Origin: Erwinia amylovora
Lineage (GTDB): Bacteria; Pseudomonadota; Gammaproteobacteria; Enterobacterales; Enterobacteriaceae
Direction of reading: 5' to 3'
Length of the DNA stretch: 64,000 nt
Assembly: GCF_017161565.1 (NCBI RefSeq)
Contig: NZ_CP066796.1
Coordinates: forward strand, 868,001-932,000
Position numbers and translations under genes: made by a program. The notes beneath the pieces were generated by a model. That model had not been told where the DNA came from. It did not search any database and worked only from the letters and a program-made list of their open reading frames with translations. Below are positions 62,494-64,000 of the stretch, in pieces. The first letter of the stretch is position 1, and each line of letters begins with the position of its first letter.

Positions 62494-63873
62494 CTAGCTG
62501 TCAGGCGTGGCGTTGTCAGCTACGAACAACGTCAGTTTATCACCAGGCCGGATGTTTCTGGCACTTGTGGACCCGCTATTCCAGCGCATAACATCTTTGA
62601 TGTTAACGCCATGACGTTTTGCAATACTAGCCAGAGAATCACCCTTACGCACCTGATAGGTGATGCTGTCGCCATTATCTGCCAGCTGCTGCTTACCGAT
62701 ATTGCTACCCAAGGTCAGAGTCTGGCCTGGTTTGATGCTGCTACCCAGCAAATTATTAGTACGCTGCAGATGTTTTACCGGGATCCCAAGACGTTTAGCA
62801 ATGCCGGAAAGGGTATCACCGCTACGTACCTTATAAGATACCGGAGGAACGCTGTTCTTAGCCAGAGACGTCGACTGAACTGCCGCGATATCGCCGGTTG
62901 CCAGGGAGTCACGCAGTTTAGCCACGTTGGACTTTGGAACCATAATGTAATGAGGACCATTAGGTGCCGTGGTGCCACGCCGATAGCCGGTATTAAAGCT
63001 TTCCAGCTTGCTTAACGACATACCTGCCATTTCTGCAGCCTGTGTCAGCTCAATCTGTTGACCGACTTCAACGCGTGCCAGAGCGCGCGTTTTGTTCGGT
63101 GTTGGCAGACTGACCCCATAGCGCTTGCTGTTCTTGAGGATTTGCCCCAGCGCCAGCATTTTCGGTACGTAAACAGTCGTTTCTCTTGGCAGCGCCAGTG
63201 ACCAGAAGTCCGTGGGTCGCCCTTTAGCCTTGTTGGTTTTCATCGCTTTGAGCACGCGGCCTTCACCACTGTTATAGGCGGCAACGGTCAGTAACCAGTC
63301 ACCGTCGAACATGTCGTTAAGACGCTGCATCATATCCAGAGCGACCTTGGTAGAGGCGACGATATCGCGTCGTCCGTCGTACCACTGAGTCTGCTTCAGG
63401 CCATAATTTCGTCCCGTTTGCGGCACAATCTGCCAAATGCCAGCGGCGTTTGCAGATGATGTGGCATGCGGGTTAAAAGCGCTCTCCACTATGGGTAGTA
63501 GTACCAGTTCCATCGGCATTTTACGTTGCTTAATCTGCTCGACTATCCAGTACATATACGGCTCTGCCCGTAATGTTACATCGTGGAGATAGCTCTTATT
63601 ACTCAGGTATTTCTGTTTTTGTTCGCGTATCCGGTAATTATCCGGAACCTTCATCTTCAGCTCGTCGCTTATGAAATTCCACAAATCTTTGTCTTGCGCA
63701 AGGGACGTTCCATCATCCTGCCAGCGCGGCGACAACATATTATCTGTGTACTGTCCATTTTCACTTGCCGAAGACAAACTCTGTGCATGCTGTTCCGGGA
63801 TATTGGCATCGTGCCCTGATGCCTGGCACCCGGCCAGCAAGACTGAGGCGAGTATGATCGCTTTAGCCTTCAT
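62494..63873 (-). CDS. mltD: Membrane-bound lytic murein transglycosylase D
   Basis: A 459-residue lipoprotein (E. coli 452). The lipobox is VLLAGCQ. The SLT domain has PIVESAFNPHATSSANAAG with the catalytic Glu and YNSGEGRV. Two C-terminal LysM domains (SGDTLSGIAKRLGIP and KGDSLASIAKRHGVN) bind peptidoglycan. It cleaves glycan strands endolytically. It faces the broken yafE across a shared terminator. Confidence 0.97.
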   Translation of the reverse strand: MKAKAIILASVLLAGCQASGHDANIPEQHAQSLSSASENGQYTDNMLSPRWQDDGTSLAQDKDLWNFISDELKMKVPDNYRIREQKQKYLSNKSYLHDVTLRAEPYMYWIVEQIKQRKMPMELVLLPIVESAFNPHATSSANAAGIWQIVPQTGRNYGLKQTQWYDGRRDIVASTKVALDMMQRLNDMFDGDWLLTVAAYNSGEGRVLKAMKTNKAKGRPTDFWSLALPRETTVYVPKMLALGQILKNSKRYGVSLPTPNKTRALARVEVGQQIELTQAAEMAGMSLSKLESFNTGYRRGTTAPNGPHYIMVPKSNVAKLRDSLATGDIAAVQSTSLAKNSVPPVSYKVRSGDTLSGIAKRLGIPVKHLQRTNNLLGSSIKPGQTLTLGSNIGKQQLADNGDSITYQVRKGDSLASIAKRHGVNIKDVMRWNSGSTSARNIRPGDKLTLFVADNATPDS

Positions 63874-64000
63874 GTATGTGTCAATAGTTCGCTTAAAAGA
63901 CGAGCAATAATACGTGGTCGATCACCACAACACAACCTTAAATCTCAAAAACTGTCTTTCTTCTCGCGTAGAATCGCAAAAGTTTGACATTCAGTAAGTT

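Overview
The window looks like the chromosome of a plant-associated enterobacterium of the genus Erwinia (E. amylovora / E. pyrifoliae / E. tasmaniensis type). Housekeeping proteins are close to those of E. coli and in largely the same order (mltB-pncC-recA-recX-alaS-csrA-tRNAs-yqaB-yqaA-gshA-luxS-corB-ypjD-ffh-rpsP-rimM-trmD-rplS-aroF-tyrA-pheA-raiA-bamD-rluD-pgeF-clpB-rrn). The 16S gene is of the Erwinia/Pantoea kind, and an Inv/Spa (SPI-1-like) type III secretion island sits beside mltB. Species assignment is inference.

Region 1 (1-19.4 kb) is the right part of that island: the end of invG, then invE-invA-invB-invC-invI-invJ-spaO-spaP-spaQ-spaR-spaS, the chaperone sicA, the translocators sipB/sipC/sipD, a sipA-like effector, iacP, and an effector candidate carrying what reads as a eukaryotic-type RhoGAP domain in the slot held by sicP-sptP in Salmonella. 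All genes face right, mostly overlapping or closely spaced. spaS is out of frame at a run of eight G. spaO keeps the internal GTG start at codon 203. The needle and inner-ring genes (prg/org) are not present here.

Region 2 (19.4-23.2 kb) is a decayed border: IS3-type transposase remnants on both sides of a short HilA/ToxR-type winged-helix regulator, a DsbA-like oxidoreductase with a CGPC active site, and an RcnB-like periplasmic protein.

Region 3 (23.2-54.5 kb) is core genome. It includes the SOS-controlled recA, csrA, a Ser-Arg-Arg-Arg tRNA cluster, the sRNA micA between gshA and luxS, the ffh-rpsP-rimM-trmD-rplS block, the aromatic amino acid genes aroF-tyrA and pheL-pheA with an attenuator, and bamD, rluD, pgeF and clpB. 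An AT-rich accessory gene inserted after rplS encodes a protein with nine contiguous pentatricopeptide (PPR) motifs, very unusual for a bacterium and a candidate secreted effector. It is followed by two decayed genes (a CTP-synthase-like glutaminase and a GNAT acetyltransferase). corB and ffh each carry an apparent one-base deletion.

Region 4 (54.5-64 kb) is a complete rRNA operon (16S, tRNA-Ile, tRNA-Ala, 23S with an intervening sequence in helix 45, 5S, tRNA-Asp), then yafD, a broken yafE and mltD. In E. coli clpB precedes rrnG, whereas aspU-yafD-yafE-mltD follow rrnH, so this locus joins two E. coli neighbourhoods through one rrn operon.

The most interesting items are the PPR protein and the RhoGAP-like protein. 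Both look like eukaryotic-type modules in a bacterium with several host-directed secretion systems. The repeated single-base indels mean sequencing error must be excluded before any gene here is called broken.
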